From AC-37 sp036386455 (lineage in GTDB: Bacteria > Actinomycetota > Thermoleophilia > Solirubrobacterales > Thermoleophilaceae), in NCBI GenBank assembly GCA_036386455.1, contig DASVVS010000057.1, positions 21,473 to 85,472 on the forward strand: 64,000 bases of DNA. The letters run 5' to 3'. The notes under the pieces are model-generated. The model was not told where the DNA came from. It saw nothing but the letters and a program-made list of their open reading frames with translations, and did no database searches. Numbering within the stretch: the stretch's first letter is position 1; each line of letters starts with the position of its first letter. Both the position numbers and the translations under genes were made by a program. Below are positions 17,450 to 26,408 of this stretch, one piece after another.

Positions 17450-17940
17450 CGGCGCGCGACGGGCTTCTCGAAGAACCCCTCGCTGCGCATCGCGAAGGTC
17501 ACGTCGCCGCGAACCCGTAGGCGGCGGCGCAGCAGCAGCTTGGCGGGCGAGCTGGCCCCGCCGATCAGCTTCACGAAGGAGACCGGATCCACGACCATCG
17601 TGGTGCGCGGATCCTCGTGCTCGCCGCGGCTGACGGTGCAGCGCCCCTCGCGGATGGCGACCTCGTAGACGTCGTCGCCGTCCGCGCCGGGGCGGCCGGT
17701 CACGCGCCAGCGCAGCACCCCCTCCACGCCCTCGACCTGGTCCGCGCGCAGGCGCCCGGGCATCTGGTCGAAGATCGTGTCGAGCACCTCGCGGCCGTCG
17801 TCGCCGGACATCACCTCGGCCAGCTCGGCGTCGCTCGCGGACTGCACGAGGCGCGCGAACCCGTCCACGTCGCCGGCGTCGTTCAGCGCGCGCAGCCGGT
17901 CCTTGAGGGGCTCGCCGCGCTGGGGGGCCGCCTGGCTCAT
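17446..17940 (-). CDS. SCP2 sterol-binding-domain protein
   Basis: The 164-aa protein has a short helical N-terminal region (about 1-50) and an SCP2-like lipid-binding fold (about 60-160; VYEVAIREGRCTVSRGEHEDP, MVVDPVSFVKLIGG). SCP2 domains hold a hydrophobic ligand in a tunnel. It is the last of the 14 genes read from 31826, and its start overlaps the monooxygenase stop by 4 bp. It may therefore carry the lipophilic product or intermediate. No catalytic residues are apparent. Confidence 0.8.
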   Translation of the reverse strand: MSQAAPQRGEPLKDRLRALNDAGDVDGFARLVQSASDAELAEVMSGDDGREVLDTIFDQMPGRLRADQVEGVEGVLRWRVTGRPGADGDDVYEVAIREGRCTVSRGEHEDPRTTMVVDPVSFVKLIGGASSPAKLLLRRRLRVRGDVTFAMRSEGFFEKPVARR

Positions 17941-19673
17941 CGCACGACCTCCAGCGGCTCGGCCTCCGCCGCGGCGGCGGCGCGCCCGGTCACCCGCTCC
18001 AGCACGCCGCGCAGCACGCGGGACGGATCCGGGGCGGGACCGGCGGAGCGCCACGCCACGTGGCCGTCGGGCCGCACGAGCACGGCGCCGCCGGACTCGA
18101 TCCCGTAGAGGCCGAGGAAGTCCGCCTCCGGGTCCTCGGGCGCGAGCTCGGCGCCGGGGCCGATCGCGTGCGCGGACAGCGGCACGCCGGCGCGCGCGGC
18201 CTCCTCCTCCGCCGCCGCTCGCCAGGCGCCCGAGTCCGGTCCGCCGAGCAGCGCGAAGCGGCCGTCGGCGAGGTCGAGCGTCGAGAGGTCGTCGCCCGCG
18301 CCCTCCAGCCAGAGGTGCGGCGCGCGGGCACCGGGATGCGCGCTCGGCACGTAGTCGGTGATCGGGTTCTCCACCCGCGGCGGCTCGCTGCCGTCCGCGA
18401 TCACCGCCGGGGAGCGGTAGATCGTGCCGAGCGCCTCGCCCTGGAAGTCGAAGTGATCGCGCTGCTTGGGGATCTCGGCGGCCACGGCCGCACGGGCGGC
18501 GTCGCCGCCGGCGCCCTCCTGAACGAGCAGCGCCTCGTCGGGCGCGGACTCGAACAGCATGTCCATGATCCTGCGCGCGTTCAGGACGCACTGGTCGAGG
18601 TTCACGCGCACGACCGGCCGCCGCTCCGGCTCGTAGGTCGCGAGCAGCTCCGGCCCGGCCCAGCCGTGCACGGCGCCCGCGAGCTTCCACGCGAGGTTGC
18701 CCGCGTCCTGGATGCCCGTGTTCATGCCGAAGCCGCCGGTGGGCGGGAACTGGTGCGCGCAGTCGCCGGCCAGCAGCACGCGGCCGTCGGCGAAGCGGTC
18801 CGCCACGAGGCCGACCATCGTCCACGGCTTGACCGCGAGCACCTCCGCGTCCAGCTCGGGCGCCCCGATCGCCTCGCGCACGAGCGCCGCGCAGCGCTCC
18901 GCGGGCCACTCCTCGATGCGCTCGCCGTGCGGGTCGGTGAAGACGTTCAGCAGCCAGCGATCCGCGCCGTCGAGCGCGTGCACCACGCCGTGCAGGTGCG
19001 GGCCCATCACCCAGTAGAGGACGCTCGGGCAGCGGACCACCCACGGCGAGAGGTCGGCCCGGAAGTGGATGTTCACGAGGTGCCCGAGCGCGCCCGGGCC
19101 GCTGAGCCCGATGCCGAGCCGCCGCCGCACGGCGCTCTGCGGCCCGTCGGCGGCGAGCAGGTAGCGCGCGCGGACGGTGCCGCCGCGCTCGCCTTCGAGC
19201 CGCGCCGTCACGCCCTCCTCGTCCTGCTCGAACGACGCGAGCGCCGTGCCGAAGCGCACGTCGGCGTCCCTGCGCGTGCGCAGGTGGTCGAGCAGGATCG
19301 GCTCCACCACGTCCTGCGCGCACACCGCGGGCAGCTCCGGGCTGTGGCTGACCAGCTCGTCGAGCCGCGAGCCGTCCGCGATCAGGTCCAGGTGGCCGAT
19401 CTTGTGGCCGGCCATCTGGGTGACCCACGCGATCATCCCGCTCTGCTCGGGCGGCAGGCCGCGGTCGCGCACCTCGTCGGCCACGCCCCACGAGCGGAAC
19501 AGCTCCATCGTGCGCGCGTTGATGATCGTCGCCTTCGGGTGCCGCGACGTGGTGGCGCGGCGCTCGGCGAGCGTGACGCGCACGCCCAGCCGCGCCAGCT
19601 CGATCGCGGCGCTCAGCCCGACCGGGCCTCCGCCGGCCACCAGCACGTCGGTCTCCTCGCGCGCGCGCGTCAT
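17937..19673 (-). CDS. FAD-dependent aromatic-ring monooxygenase
   Basis: The 578-aa flavoprotein hydroxylase of the p-hydroxybenzoate/PgaE-like class shows the FAD motif VAGGGPVGLS, the DG motif AADGPQSAVRR and the GD motif GDCAHQFPPTGGFGMN. The C-terminal thioredoxin-like region (about 430-560) is typical of phenol and polyketide hydroxylases. Such enzymes hydroxylate phenols or resorcinols with O2 and NAD(P)H. It lies directly after the DarA-like gene (4-bp ATGA overlap), which suggests oxidation of the resorcinol ring to a hydroxyquinol or quinone. The exact substrate is inference. Confidence 0.9.
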   Translation of the reverse strand: MTRAREETDVLVAGGGPVGLSAAIELARLGVRVTLAERRATTSRHPKATIINARTMELFRSWGVADEVRDRGLPPEQSGMIAWVTQMAGHKIGHLDLIADGSRLDELVSHSPELPAVCAQDVVEPILLDHLRTRRDADVRFGTALASFEQDEEGVTARLEGERGGTVRARYLLAADGPQSAVRRRLGIGLSGPGALGHLVNIHFRADLSPWVVRCPSVLYWVMGPHLHGVVHALDGADRWLLNVFTDPHGERIEEWPAERCAALVREAIGAPELDAEVLAVKPWTMVGLVADRFADGRVLLAGDCAHQFPPTGGFGMNTGIQDAGNLAWKLAGAVHGWAGPELLATYEPERRPVVRVNLDQCVLNARRIMDMLFESAPDEALLVQEGAGGDAARAAVAAEIPKQRDHFDFQGEALGTIYRSPAVIADGSEPPRVENPITDYVPSAHPGARAPHLWLEGAGDDLSTLDLADGRFALLGGPDSGAWRAAAEEEAARAGVPLSAHAIGPGAELAPEDPEADFLGLYGIESGGAVLVRPDGHVAWRSAGPAPDPSRVLRGVLERVTGRAAAAAEAEPLEVVR

Positions 19674-20575
19674 GCGGTGGTCTCGAGCGACCGCAGGAAG
19701 CGCTCCGTGACCCGCTCGGCCTCGTCGTGCGCCACGAGCCGCAGGAACACCAGGCTCGAGACGACCGCGGGCACGGTCACGAGCAGCCCGGCGCCGAGCG
19801 CCGACTCCGCGAGGCGGCGCGCACCGCCGCCCTCGGGCGTCAGCCGCCGGATCGCGGCCGCCCAGATCCGGAAGACGCGGCCGAGCAGGAGGTCCGGCAG
19901 CACCATCGGCCGGTCGACCGAGCGCGGCTCGAGCTCCTCCAGCGCGGCGCCCGCCGCGGGCGTGCCGAGCAGCTCCGGCCGCGCGGCCAGCGCCTCGCCG
20001 AAGCGGCGCCCCGCGGCGATCGTCTCGTCGGAGATCCCGGCCGGGGGCATCAGACCCCAGCGGTCGCGCTTGCCGGTCAGGAGCCAGCGCGGCGTGGTGA
20101 CGAACGAGGCCCACGCGGGGCCGTCGTCGGTCAGCGCGATCGTGCCGGCCGGGCGGCCGCCCGCCTCCCGGATCAGCCGCCGCATGATCCGCTCCGCGCT
20201 GAAGTACATGTTGCGGCAGGCGATCACCGTGAGCACGGGCCGGTCGCGCACGAGCTCCCGCGCGGGCGAGGCGAACAGCCCCTGGAACGGCAGCGACGGC
20301 GACAGGTACCAGACCGTGTACGCGATCACGACCAGGTCGAAGTGCTCGTCCGGGTCCACCGCGGGCGGCTCGATCTCGCAGCCGCGCAGCGCCGCCGTGT
20401 CGGGGAAGACCGACAGGAAGTCGCGCAGGCGCCAGGGGAACGGGAACTCGCGCCGCGGCGTGACGCGCTCCCAGTGCAGCTCGTGTCCGGCCTCCTCCAG
20501 CGGCGCGAGCGCGGACTCCGCCACGCGCCGGAGCTGCCCGGTCTGCGAGTACCAGAGGACGAGCACACGGCTCAC
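19670..20575 (-). CDS. darA: DarA-like dialkylresorcinol aromatase (flavodoxin-fold)
   Basis: The 301-aa protein begins with the flavodoxin-like FMN-binding motif VLVLWYSQTGQLRR and continues with FPFPWRLRDFLSVFP, DLVVIAYTVWYLSPSLP and VIACRNMYF. These match my recollection of DarA, the enzyme that aromatises cyclohexanedione intermediates made by DarB into dialkylresorcinols. A hydrophobic segment near residue 270 may tether it to the membrane. The GTG start overlaps the upstream fabF by 4 bp, and the stop overlaps the monooxygenase by 4 bp. The matching DarB-like enzyme is 36 kb away at 56205. A generic flavodoxin or NAD(P)H:quinone reductase is the alternative. Confidence 0.75.
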   Translation of the reverse strand: MSRVLVLWYSQTGQLRRVAESALAPLEEAGHELHWERVTPRREFPFPWRLRDFLSVFPDTAALRGCEIEPPAVDPDEHFDLVVIAYTVWYLSPSLPFQGLFASPARELVRDRPVLTVIACRNMYFSAERIMRRLIREAGGRPAGTIALTDDGPAWASFVTTPRWLLTGKRDRWGLMPPAGISDETIAAGRRFGEALAARPELLGTPAAGAALEELEPRSVDRPMVLPDLLLGRVFRIWAAAIRRLTPEGGGARRLAESALGAGLLVTVPAVVSSLVFLRLVAHDEAERVTERFLRSLETTA

Positions 20576-21780
20576 CGGGCGTCGACCCCCACGCAGAGCA
20601 CGCTGTTGTGCCCGCCGAAGCCGAACGAGTTCGACAGCGCGAGGCGGCGGCCGGGGCCGCCGTTCAGCGCACGCGCCTCGCCGGGCACGTAGTCGAGGTC
20701 CAGCTCGGGGTCCGCCTCCTCGAGGCCGACGGTCGGCGGCACGCTGCCGCGCCGCAGCGCCTCGAGCGCGGAGATCGTCTCGATCGCGCCGGCCGCGCCC
20801 ATCGTGTGGCCGATCACCGACTTCGTGGAGGAGATCGGCGTGCGCCGGGCGACCTCCTCGCCCAGCGCGGCCTTGATCGCCTGCGTCTCGACCTTGTCGT
20901 TCAGCTTCGTGGACGTGCCGTGCGCGTTCACGTACGCGATCTGCCCGGGCTCGGCGCCGGCGTCGCTCAGCGCGAGCGCGATAGCCCGCGCCGCCTGGGC
21001 CCCGTCGGGCGCCGGCGCCGTGATGTCGTAGGCGTCGGTGGTGGCGCCGTAGCCCAGCACCTCGCCGAGCACCTCGGCCCCGCGGGCGGCGGCCGCCTCG
21101 GCCTCCTCCAGCACCATGATGCCGGCCCCCTCGCCGGGCACGAAGCCGTCGCGGCGCGCGTCGAACGGCCGCGAGATCCCGCTGGGCGAGACCGCGCCGA
21201 TCCGCATCGAGGCGGCGTCGGTCAGCTCGGTGAGCGCCGCCTCGGCGCCGCCCGCCAGCGCGGCGTCCAGCTCGCCGGAGCGGATCAGGCGGACGGCCGA
21301 CCCGATCGAGTCCGTGCCCGCCGCGCAGGCGGACGCGACGCAGTGGCTCAGGCCCTTGAGCCCGAAGCGGATCGCCACCGCGCCCGCCGCCGAGTCGGGC
21401 AGCATCATCGGCCCGGCCAGCGCGTCCACGCGGCCGGGCCCGCGCGCGGCGAGCACCTCGGTCTGGCGCTGCACCGGCTCCACGCCGCCGTAGCACGTGC
21501 CCACGATGCAGGCGATCCGCTCGGGATCCACGGGCAGCCCGTCGAGCCAGCCGGCCCGGGCGATCGCCTCGTGCGCGGCCACCAGCGCGAGCTGCACGTA
21601 GCGGCTCGTCCAGCGCACCTCCTTGCGCGAGAGGACGGCACTCGGCTCGAAGTCGTCGCAGGCCGCGCGGTGGCCGGCGATGCCGACCTCGCCGCGCAGC
21701 CAGCGCTCGAACAGGACGTCCGTCCCGGTGCCCAGCGGGCTGACAACGCCCGTCCCGGTTATGACGACGCGTCTATCCAA
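20572..21780 (-). CDS. fabF: 3-oxoacyl-ACP synthase II (second FabF paralogue)
   Basis: The 402-aa ketosynthase has an intact triad (Cys152 in ASACAAGTDSIG, His in NAHGTSTKLND, His in VIGHTMGAAGAI). Its start is a TTG at 21780 that overlaps the ACP gene by 8 bp, so the two are translationally coupled and probably work as a pair. The darA-like gene overlaps the other end by 4 bp. Its placement beside an ACP and DarA suggests that it builds one of the two acyl chains of the resorcinol product. Confidence 0.9.
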   Translation of the reverse strand: MDRRVVITGTGVVSPLGTGTDVLFERWLRGEVGIAGHRAACDDFEPSAVLSRKEVRWTSRYVQLALVAAHEAIARAGWLDGLPVDPERIACIVGTCYGGVEPVQRQTEVLAARGPGRVDALAGPMMLPDSAAGAVAIRFGLKGLSHCVASACAAGTDSIGSAVRLIRSGELDAALAGGAEAALTELTDAASMRIGAVSPSGISRPFDARRDGFVPGEGAGIMVLEEAEAAAARGAEVLGEVLGYGATTDAYDITAPAPDGAQAARAIALALSDAGAEPGQIAYVNAHGTSTKLNDKVETQAIKAALGEEVARRTPISSTKSVIGHTMGAAGAIETISALEALRRGSVPPTVGLEEADPELDLDYVPGEARALNGGPGRRLALSNSFGFGGHNSVLCVGVDAR

Positions 21781-22057
21781 CGGCCAGCAGACCCGCCCTC
21801 TCGATCCGCGCGACGAGTGCGTCCACGGCCTCGCCGACGGTCTTCATCTCCGGCGAGCCGCCCTCGGCCGGCCCCTTGCCGAGGATCTCGATGTCGAACT
21901 CGTCCTCGAGCACCTGCGCGATCTCGACGACGTCGAGCGAGCCGAGGTCGAGCTCCTCGAGCCGGGCCTCGCGGTTGAGGAGGGCCGGGTCGTCGACCAG
22001 CTCCTCCATCGTCTCGATGATCTTCGCCTCCACCCGGCTGCGGTCGAGCTCTGCCAT
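21773..22057 (-). CDS. Acyl carrier protein (ACP 1)
   Basis: The 94-aa acidic helical protein carries the phosphopantetheine attachment motif DLGSLDVVEI with Ser40. The strong ribosome-binding site ggaaggagat precedes the ATG, in a 37-bp gap after the symporter gene. This is one of the few gaps in the long minus-strand operon, so ACP synthesis may be set independently. The stop lies within the downstream fabF start region. Confidence 0.9.
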   Translation of the reverse strand: MAELDRSRVEAKIIETMEELVDDPALLNREARLEELDLGSLDVVEIAQVLEDEFDIEILGKGPAEGGSPEMKTVGEAVDALVARIERAGLLAVG

Positions 22058-22094
22058 CCGATCTCCTTCCGTAGTCGTTCGATCCGCGGCCGGG

Positions 22095-23693
22095 CTAGTG
22101 CCCGTCCGCCGTTGCGCTCGCCGCCGGCTCGGCGCCGAGCCCCGTCTGGGTCCGTACGAACATCCGCATGTAGGCGGCCTCGCCCTCGCGATCGGCCGAC
22201 AGCACCGTCCCGAGCCAGCACCCGATGAAGCCGAGCGGCACCGAGATCAGCGTCGGGTACGCGAGCGAGAACGGCGATCCCTCGCCGTCCGGCCCCGGCC
22301 ACACGGTCGGGCTCAGCACGATCAGCACGAGCGAGCTCACGAGCCCGAGGCCGATCCCGGTGAGCGCCCCCGCGGTGGAGAACCGCCGCCAGGTGAACGC
22401 CAGGAGCAGCACCGGGAAGTTCGCGCTCGCGGCCACCGACAGCGCCAGGCCGACCATCGACGCGACGTTGAAGCTCGGACCGGCGAGCATCGTCAGCGCG
22501 ATCGCCACGATCCCGATGACCCCCGCCACCGCGCGCGCCGCGCGCGGCTCCGACTGCTCCGTGTCCTGACCCTGCTTGATGATGCTCGACCAGATGTCGT
22601 GCACCACCGCGCCGGACGCCGCGATCACCAGTCCGGCCACGACCGCGAGGATCGTCGCGAACGCCACCGCGCTCACGAAGGCGAGGAACAGGTCCCCGCC
22701 GACCGAGCCCTTGCCGCCGCCGAGCTCCTCCGCGAGCAGCGGAGCGGCGAGGTTGCCGCCCGGCCCGACCGTCTCGGTCGCCTCCGGCCCCAGGAACGCG
22801 CGCGCCCCGAAGCCGATGATGCTCGTCATGATGAAGAAGGCGCCGATAAGCAGGACCGACCAGCCCGCCGACTTTCGCGCCGCCCGCGCGTCGGGCACCG
22901 TGAAGAACCGCATCAGCACGTGCGGCAGCGCCGCCGTCCCGAGGCAGAACGCGATCAGCAGCGCGATCGTGTCGGCCGCGCTGCGGCCGGACCCGCCCGG
23001 GCCCAGGATGCTGTCGCCCTTCGGGTGCTGGGCCGTCGCGCGGTCGAACACCTCGATCGGGCTGCCGCCGGCCTTGCCGAGCACCAGCGCGGTCAGCGTG
23101 ATGCCGGCCGCGAGCAGCAGGACCGCCTTCACGATCTGCACCCACGTGACGGCGAGCATCCCGCCGAACACCACGTAGACGACGATGAACACGCCGGTGC
23201 CGATCACCGCGAGCTTGAAGTCGAGCCCGGTCAGCGACTGCAGCACCGCGCCCGCGCCGACCAGCTGCGCGATCAGGTAGATGAGGACGATGAACAGCGT
23301 GGCCGTAGCCGCCGCCGCGCGCACCGGCCTCTGGTCGAAGCGGAACGCGAGCACGTCGGCGAGCGTGAACTTGCCGGCGTTGCGCATCCGCTCCGCGAAC
23401 AGGATGAACATCAGCATCAGGCCGAGGATCGACGCCGTCGGCACTACCCAGCCGTCGAAGCCGCCGAGGAAGATCAGGCCCGCGAAGCCGAGGAAGCTCG
23501 CCGCCGACATGAGGTCGCCGGCGATCGCGAAGCCGTTCTGAGCCGAGCCGACCCCGCGGCCGGCGGCCCAGAACTGGGTCGCGGTGTGGGTGCGCTTGGC
23601 GGCCCACCAGGTGATCACGAGCGAGACCCCGATGATCGCCGCGAAGACGATCAGGGCGAGCTCGTTGACGTCCGCTGCGATGGGGAGGCTCAC
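22095..23693 (-). CDS. Sodium:solute symporter, ActP/monocarboxylate type
   Basis: The 532-aa protein has about 13 hydrophobic helices and the SSS-family pattern (FWAAGRGVGSAQNGFAIAGD near the N-terminus, GGMLAVTWVQIVKA in the middle). It is closest in style to acetate/short-chain monocarboxylate permeases. It is encoded together with a DUF485 protein, as ActP is with YjcH, and directly after an acyl ligase gene. The likely role is uptake of a carboxylic acid that the ligase activates. Its place between the ligase and ACP genes of a biosynthetic operon is unusual. Confidence 0.88.
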   Translation of the reverse strand: MSLPIAADVNELALIVFAAIIGVSLVITWWAAKRTHTATQFWAAGRGVGSAQNGFAIAGDLMSAASFLGFAGLIFLGGFDGWVVPTASILGLMLMFILFAERMRNAGKFTLADVLAFRFDQRPVRAAAATATLFIVLIYLIAQLVGAGAVLQSLTGLDFKLAVIGTGVFIVVYVVFGGMLAVTWVQIVKAVLLLAAGITLTALVLGKAGGSPIEVFDRATAQHPKGDSILGPGGSGRSAADTIALLIAFCLGTAALPHVLMRFFTVPDARAARKSAGWSVLLIGAFFIMTSIIGFGARAFLGPEATETVGPGGNLAAPLLAEELGGGKGSVGGDLFLAFVSAVAFATILAVVAGLVIAASGAVVHDIWSSIIKQGQDTEQSEPRAARAVAGVIGIVAIALTMLAGPSFNVASMVGLALSVAASANFPVLLLAFTWRRFSTAGALTGIGLGLVSSLVLIVLSPTVWPGPDGEGSPFSLAYPTLISVPLGFIGCWLGTVLSADREGEAAYMRMFVRTQTGLGAEPAASATADGH

Positions 23694-24046
23694 GACCGCC
23701 TCCCCTCGACCTCGTCGAGCAGCCGGCGCTCACGCGGCTCGAAGTCGGTGTCGGCCACCCGGAGGTAGCCCCACACGATCGCGAAGACCAGCAGGAACTG
23801 GCTGAGGCCCAGCACGTAGGCGACGGTCACCTCCTTGTAGACCGACTCCGCCATGAAGTCGTGCGAGTAGCAGGCGAGCAGCACGAAGCCGCTCCACCAG
23901 CTCATCGCGAAGACCGTCACCGGCAGCACGAAACGCCGCCGCCGCGCAACCAGCTCCTGGAACGCCGCCGACCGTCCGACGATCTCCCAGTCCTCTCCCC
24001 CCTGCACGTCCGGCGTGCTCTCCACACGCTCGACAGTCGTGCTCAT
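23690..24046 (-). CDS. DUF485 membrane protein, symporter partner
   Basis: The 118-aa protein has two membrane helices (about 40-62 and 78-100) with the short charged ends usual for DUF485/YjcH proteins. These are encoded next to ActP-like symporters and are thought to assist them. It overlaps the symporter gene by 4 bp and the ligase gene by 4 bp. Confidence 0.85.
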   Translation of the reverse strand: MSTTVERVESTPDVQGGEDWEIVGRSAAFQELVARRRRFVLPVTVFAMSWWSGFVLLACYSHDFMAESVYKEVTVAYVLGLSQFLLVFAIVWGYLRVADTDFEPRERRLLDEVEGRRS

Positions 24047-25596
24047 CTCGCCCCTCCCTCTGTTTGAAGCGCATCCCTGAGCAGGCGGCGCTTGACCTTC
24101 CCCGACAACGTCTTGGGCACCTCGTCCACCCGGACGAAGCGCGCCGGGACCTTGAACCTGGCCAGCCGCGTGCGGCAGTGCCGGCGCAGCTCGGCCTCGA
24201 AGTCCTCACCGGCGTCGTCGGCCAGCACGACGCAGGCCACCGGGACCTCCCCCATCACCTCGTCCGGCAGCCCGATGACGGCGCACTCGAGCACCGACTC
24301 GTGCGAGAGCACGGCCTCCTCGACCTCCCCGGGGCCGATGTTCTCGCCGCCGCGGATGATGATCTCCGACTTGCGGCCGGTGACCGTCAGATAGCCGTCG
24401 GCGTCGACGGTCGCCAGGTCGCCGCTGTAGTACCAGCCGTCGCGCACCGTCTCCGCGGTCGCGTCCGGCCGGCCGTGGTAGCGGAGCATCACCTGCGGGC
24501 CCGTGATCAGCAGCTCGCCCGGCTCGCCCGGCGGGCGCTCCTCGCCCGTCTCGGGATCCACCACGCGCAGGTCGATCCCCGGCAGCGCGCGGCCCGCCGA
24601 GCCGCGCGGCGGGCGCTCGCCCGGCGCGACCTGGGTCGTCATGCTGGCCAGCTCGGTGGCTCCGTAGCCGTCCACCAGCTGGGCGCCGAAGACCCGCTCG
24701 ACCTCCTCGACGAGCGACGGCGGCGGGCTGGCGCTGGACGTCACGCACAGCCGCAGCTGCGAGTCGACGGTGCCGAACTCGCGCGCGTGCCGCACGAGGT
24801 AGGCGAACGTCGTCGGGTTGCCCGCCAGCACGGTGATCGGGTGCTCCCCGAGCACGCGGAAGCAGTCGGGCGTGCTGAAGCTGCGCATCGCGTACGTCGT
24901 GCAGCCGGCCACGAGCGTCGCGACGACGGTCAGCCCCATGCCGTACGAGTGGTGCGTCGGGATCGGCGACAGGAGCTGGTCGTCGGGGCCGAGCCCGACG
25001 ATCCCGTTCCAGCAGCGCGAGCTCGTCCACAGCAGGCTGTGCTGGCTGAGCACGACGCCCTTCGGGTTCCCCGTGGTGCCGGACGTGTACATGATCCAGG
25101 CCGGGTCCGCGGCGCTCGAGAGGTCCACCGGCGCGTCGCCGCCGCCCTCGAACAGCGTGCCGTCCTCCAGCACGACCGTGCGCTCGACCGCCTCCGCCAC
25201 CTCGCCCAGCCGCGCGAGACGGCCGGCGTCGGTGATCAGCACGGTCGCGCCCGCGTCGCGCACCTGGTACTCCACCTCTGGCGCGGTCGACTGCGCGGCG
25301 AGCGGCAGCAGGATCGCCCCGGTGCGGACGGCGGCGATGTAGACCTCGAGGCACGCCACGCCGTTGCCCAGGAACGCGGCGACCGTGCTGCCGGGCCCCA
25401 CGCCGAGCTCCCCGAGCCTGCGCGCCGCCGTGGCCGTGCGCGCCTCCAGCTCACCGAATGCGATCTCGGCGCCGGAGTCGCGGAACGCGATCCGCTCCGG
25501 GTGCCGCTCGGCGCAGCGCTTCAGCAGCGTGCCGAGCGTCGCGTCCTCCTCGACGGCACCGGCGTCGGCCGCCCGTGCTCTCTCCTCGGTGATCAC
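24043..25596 (-). CDS. Acyl-CoA/acyl-ACP ligase (ANL adenylate-forming enzyme)
   Basis: The 517-aa protein has all the ANL core motifs: YTSGTTGNPKGV (P-loop-like), YGATELASM, WYYSGD, GRKSEIIIRGGENIGPGEVE and the C-terminal catalytic Lys in KTLSGKVKRR. It activates a carboxylic acid with ATP and loads it on CoA or an ACP. The GTG start is chosen because a G-rich stretch precedes it and the stop of the upstream fabI overlaps it by 4 bp. With the adjacent symporter it could supply a starter unit. Chain length and acceptor cannot be told from sequence. Confidence 0.88.
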   Translation of the reverse strand: MITEERARAADAGAVEEDATLGTLLKRCAERHPERIAFRDSGAEIAFGELEARTATAARRLGELGVGPGSTVAAFLGNGVACLEVYIAAVRTGAILLPLAAQSTAPEVEYQVRDAGATVLITDAGRLARLGEVAEAVERTVVLEDGTLFEGGGDAPVDLSSAADPAWIMYTSGTTGNPKGVVLSQHSLLWTSSRCWNGIVGLGPDDQLLSPIPTHHSYGMGLTVVATLVAGCTTYAMRSFSTPDCFRVLGEHPITVLAGNPTTFAYLVRHAREFGTVDSQLRLCVTSSASPPPSLVEEVERVFGAQLVDGYGATELASMTTQVAPGERPPRGSAGRALPGIDLRVVDPETGEERPPGEPGELLITGPQVMLRYHGRPDATAETVRDGWYYSGDLATVDADGYLTVTGRKSEIIIRGGENIGPGEVEEAVLSHESVLECAVIGLPDEVMGEVPVACVVLADDAGEDFEAELRRHCRTRLARFKVPARFVRVDEVPKTLSGKVKRRLLRDALQTEGGAR

Positions 25597-26408
25597 AACG
25601 TCCCCCCCGTCGTAAGGGCGCCCGCCCGGACGCCGTCTGTGCTCGGCGCGACGGCGTGGCGGCCGCCGTCGACGTGCAAGATCTCCCCGCTGATCGCCCG
25701 CGCCCGGTCCGAGAGCAGGAAGCAGACCGCCTCCGCGACCGGCGCCGGGTCCTCCGAGTCCCAGCCGAGCGGCGCGCCGTGCTCCCATTCGGATGCCATC
25801 CGCTCGAGGTCGGGCATGCCGCTCGCCGCCTCGGTCCGCAGCGACCCGGCGGCGACCAGGTTGCTGCGGATGCCGCGCGGGCCGAGCTCGTGGGCGAGGT
25901 AGCGGCTGACCGCCTCGAGCCCCGCCTTCGCCACGCCCATCCAGCCGTAGCCAGGCCAGGCCTGGGAGGCGTCGAAGTCGAGGCCCACGAGGCTGCCGCC
26001 GCCGTTCGGCTCGAACAGCGGCACGAGCGCGCGCGCCAGCCCGTTGAGCGACAGGGCGCTGATCTCGAACGCCGACAGCGCGCTGGCCGCCGGCACCTCC
26101 ACGAACGGTTGCTCGAACGCGTCGGCGGGCGCGTGCGCGATCGCGTGGAGGGCGCCGTCGAGGCCGCCCCAGCGCGCGTCGATCGCCTCGGTGAGCGCCC
26201 TGAAGTCCTCCGGGCGGCGCACGTCGAGCTCGAGCACCTCCACCGGCCGGTCGAGCCGCGCCGCGGTGCGCTCGGTCATTCGCCGCGAGCGCCCGAACCC
26301 GGTGAGCAGCACCTCGGCGCCCTCGCGCTGGGCCTGCTGCGCGACCGCGAACGCGATGCTGCGCCGCGTGAGCACGCCCGTCACGAGTATGCGCTTGCCG
26401 TCGAGCAT
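25593..26408 (-). CDS. fabI: Enoyl-ACP reductase, FabI type (copy 1)
   Basis: The 271-aa divergent SDR has the FabI-specific N-terminus (LVTGVLTRRSIAFAVA) and the Tyr-x6-Lys active site (YGWMGVAKA). It reduces trans-2-enoyl-ACP with NAD(P)H, so the pathway makes saturated carbons rather than a conjugated polyene. The C-terminus has about 15 extra residues. The ATG shares one base with the upstream fabF stop (TGATG). A second copy is at 54559. Confidence 0.88.
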   Translation of the reverse strand: MLDGKRILVTGVLTRRSIAFAVAQQAQREGAEVLLTGFGRSRRMTERTAARLDRPVEVLELDVRRPEDFRALTEAIDARWGGLDGALHAIAHAPADAFEQPFVEVPAASALSAFEISALSLNGLARALVPLFEPNGGGSLVGLDFDASQAWPGYGWMGVAKAGLEAVSRYLAHELGPRGIRSNLVAAGSLRTEAASGMPDLERMASEWEHGAPLGWDSEDPAPVAEAVCFLLSDRARAISGEILHVDGGRHAVAPSTDGVRAGALTTGGTL

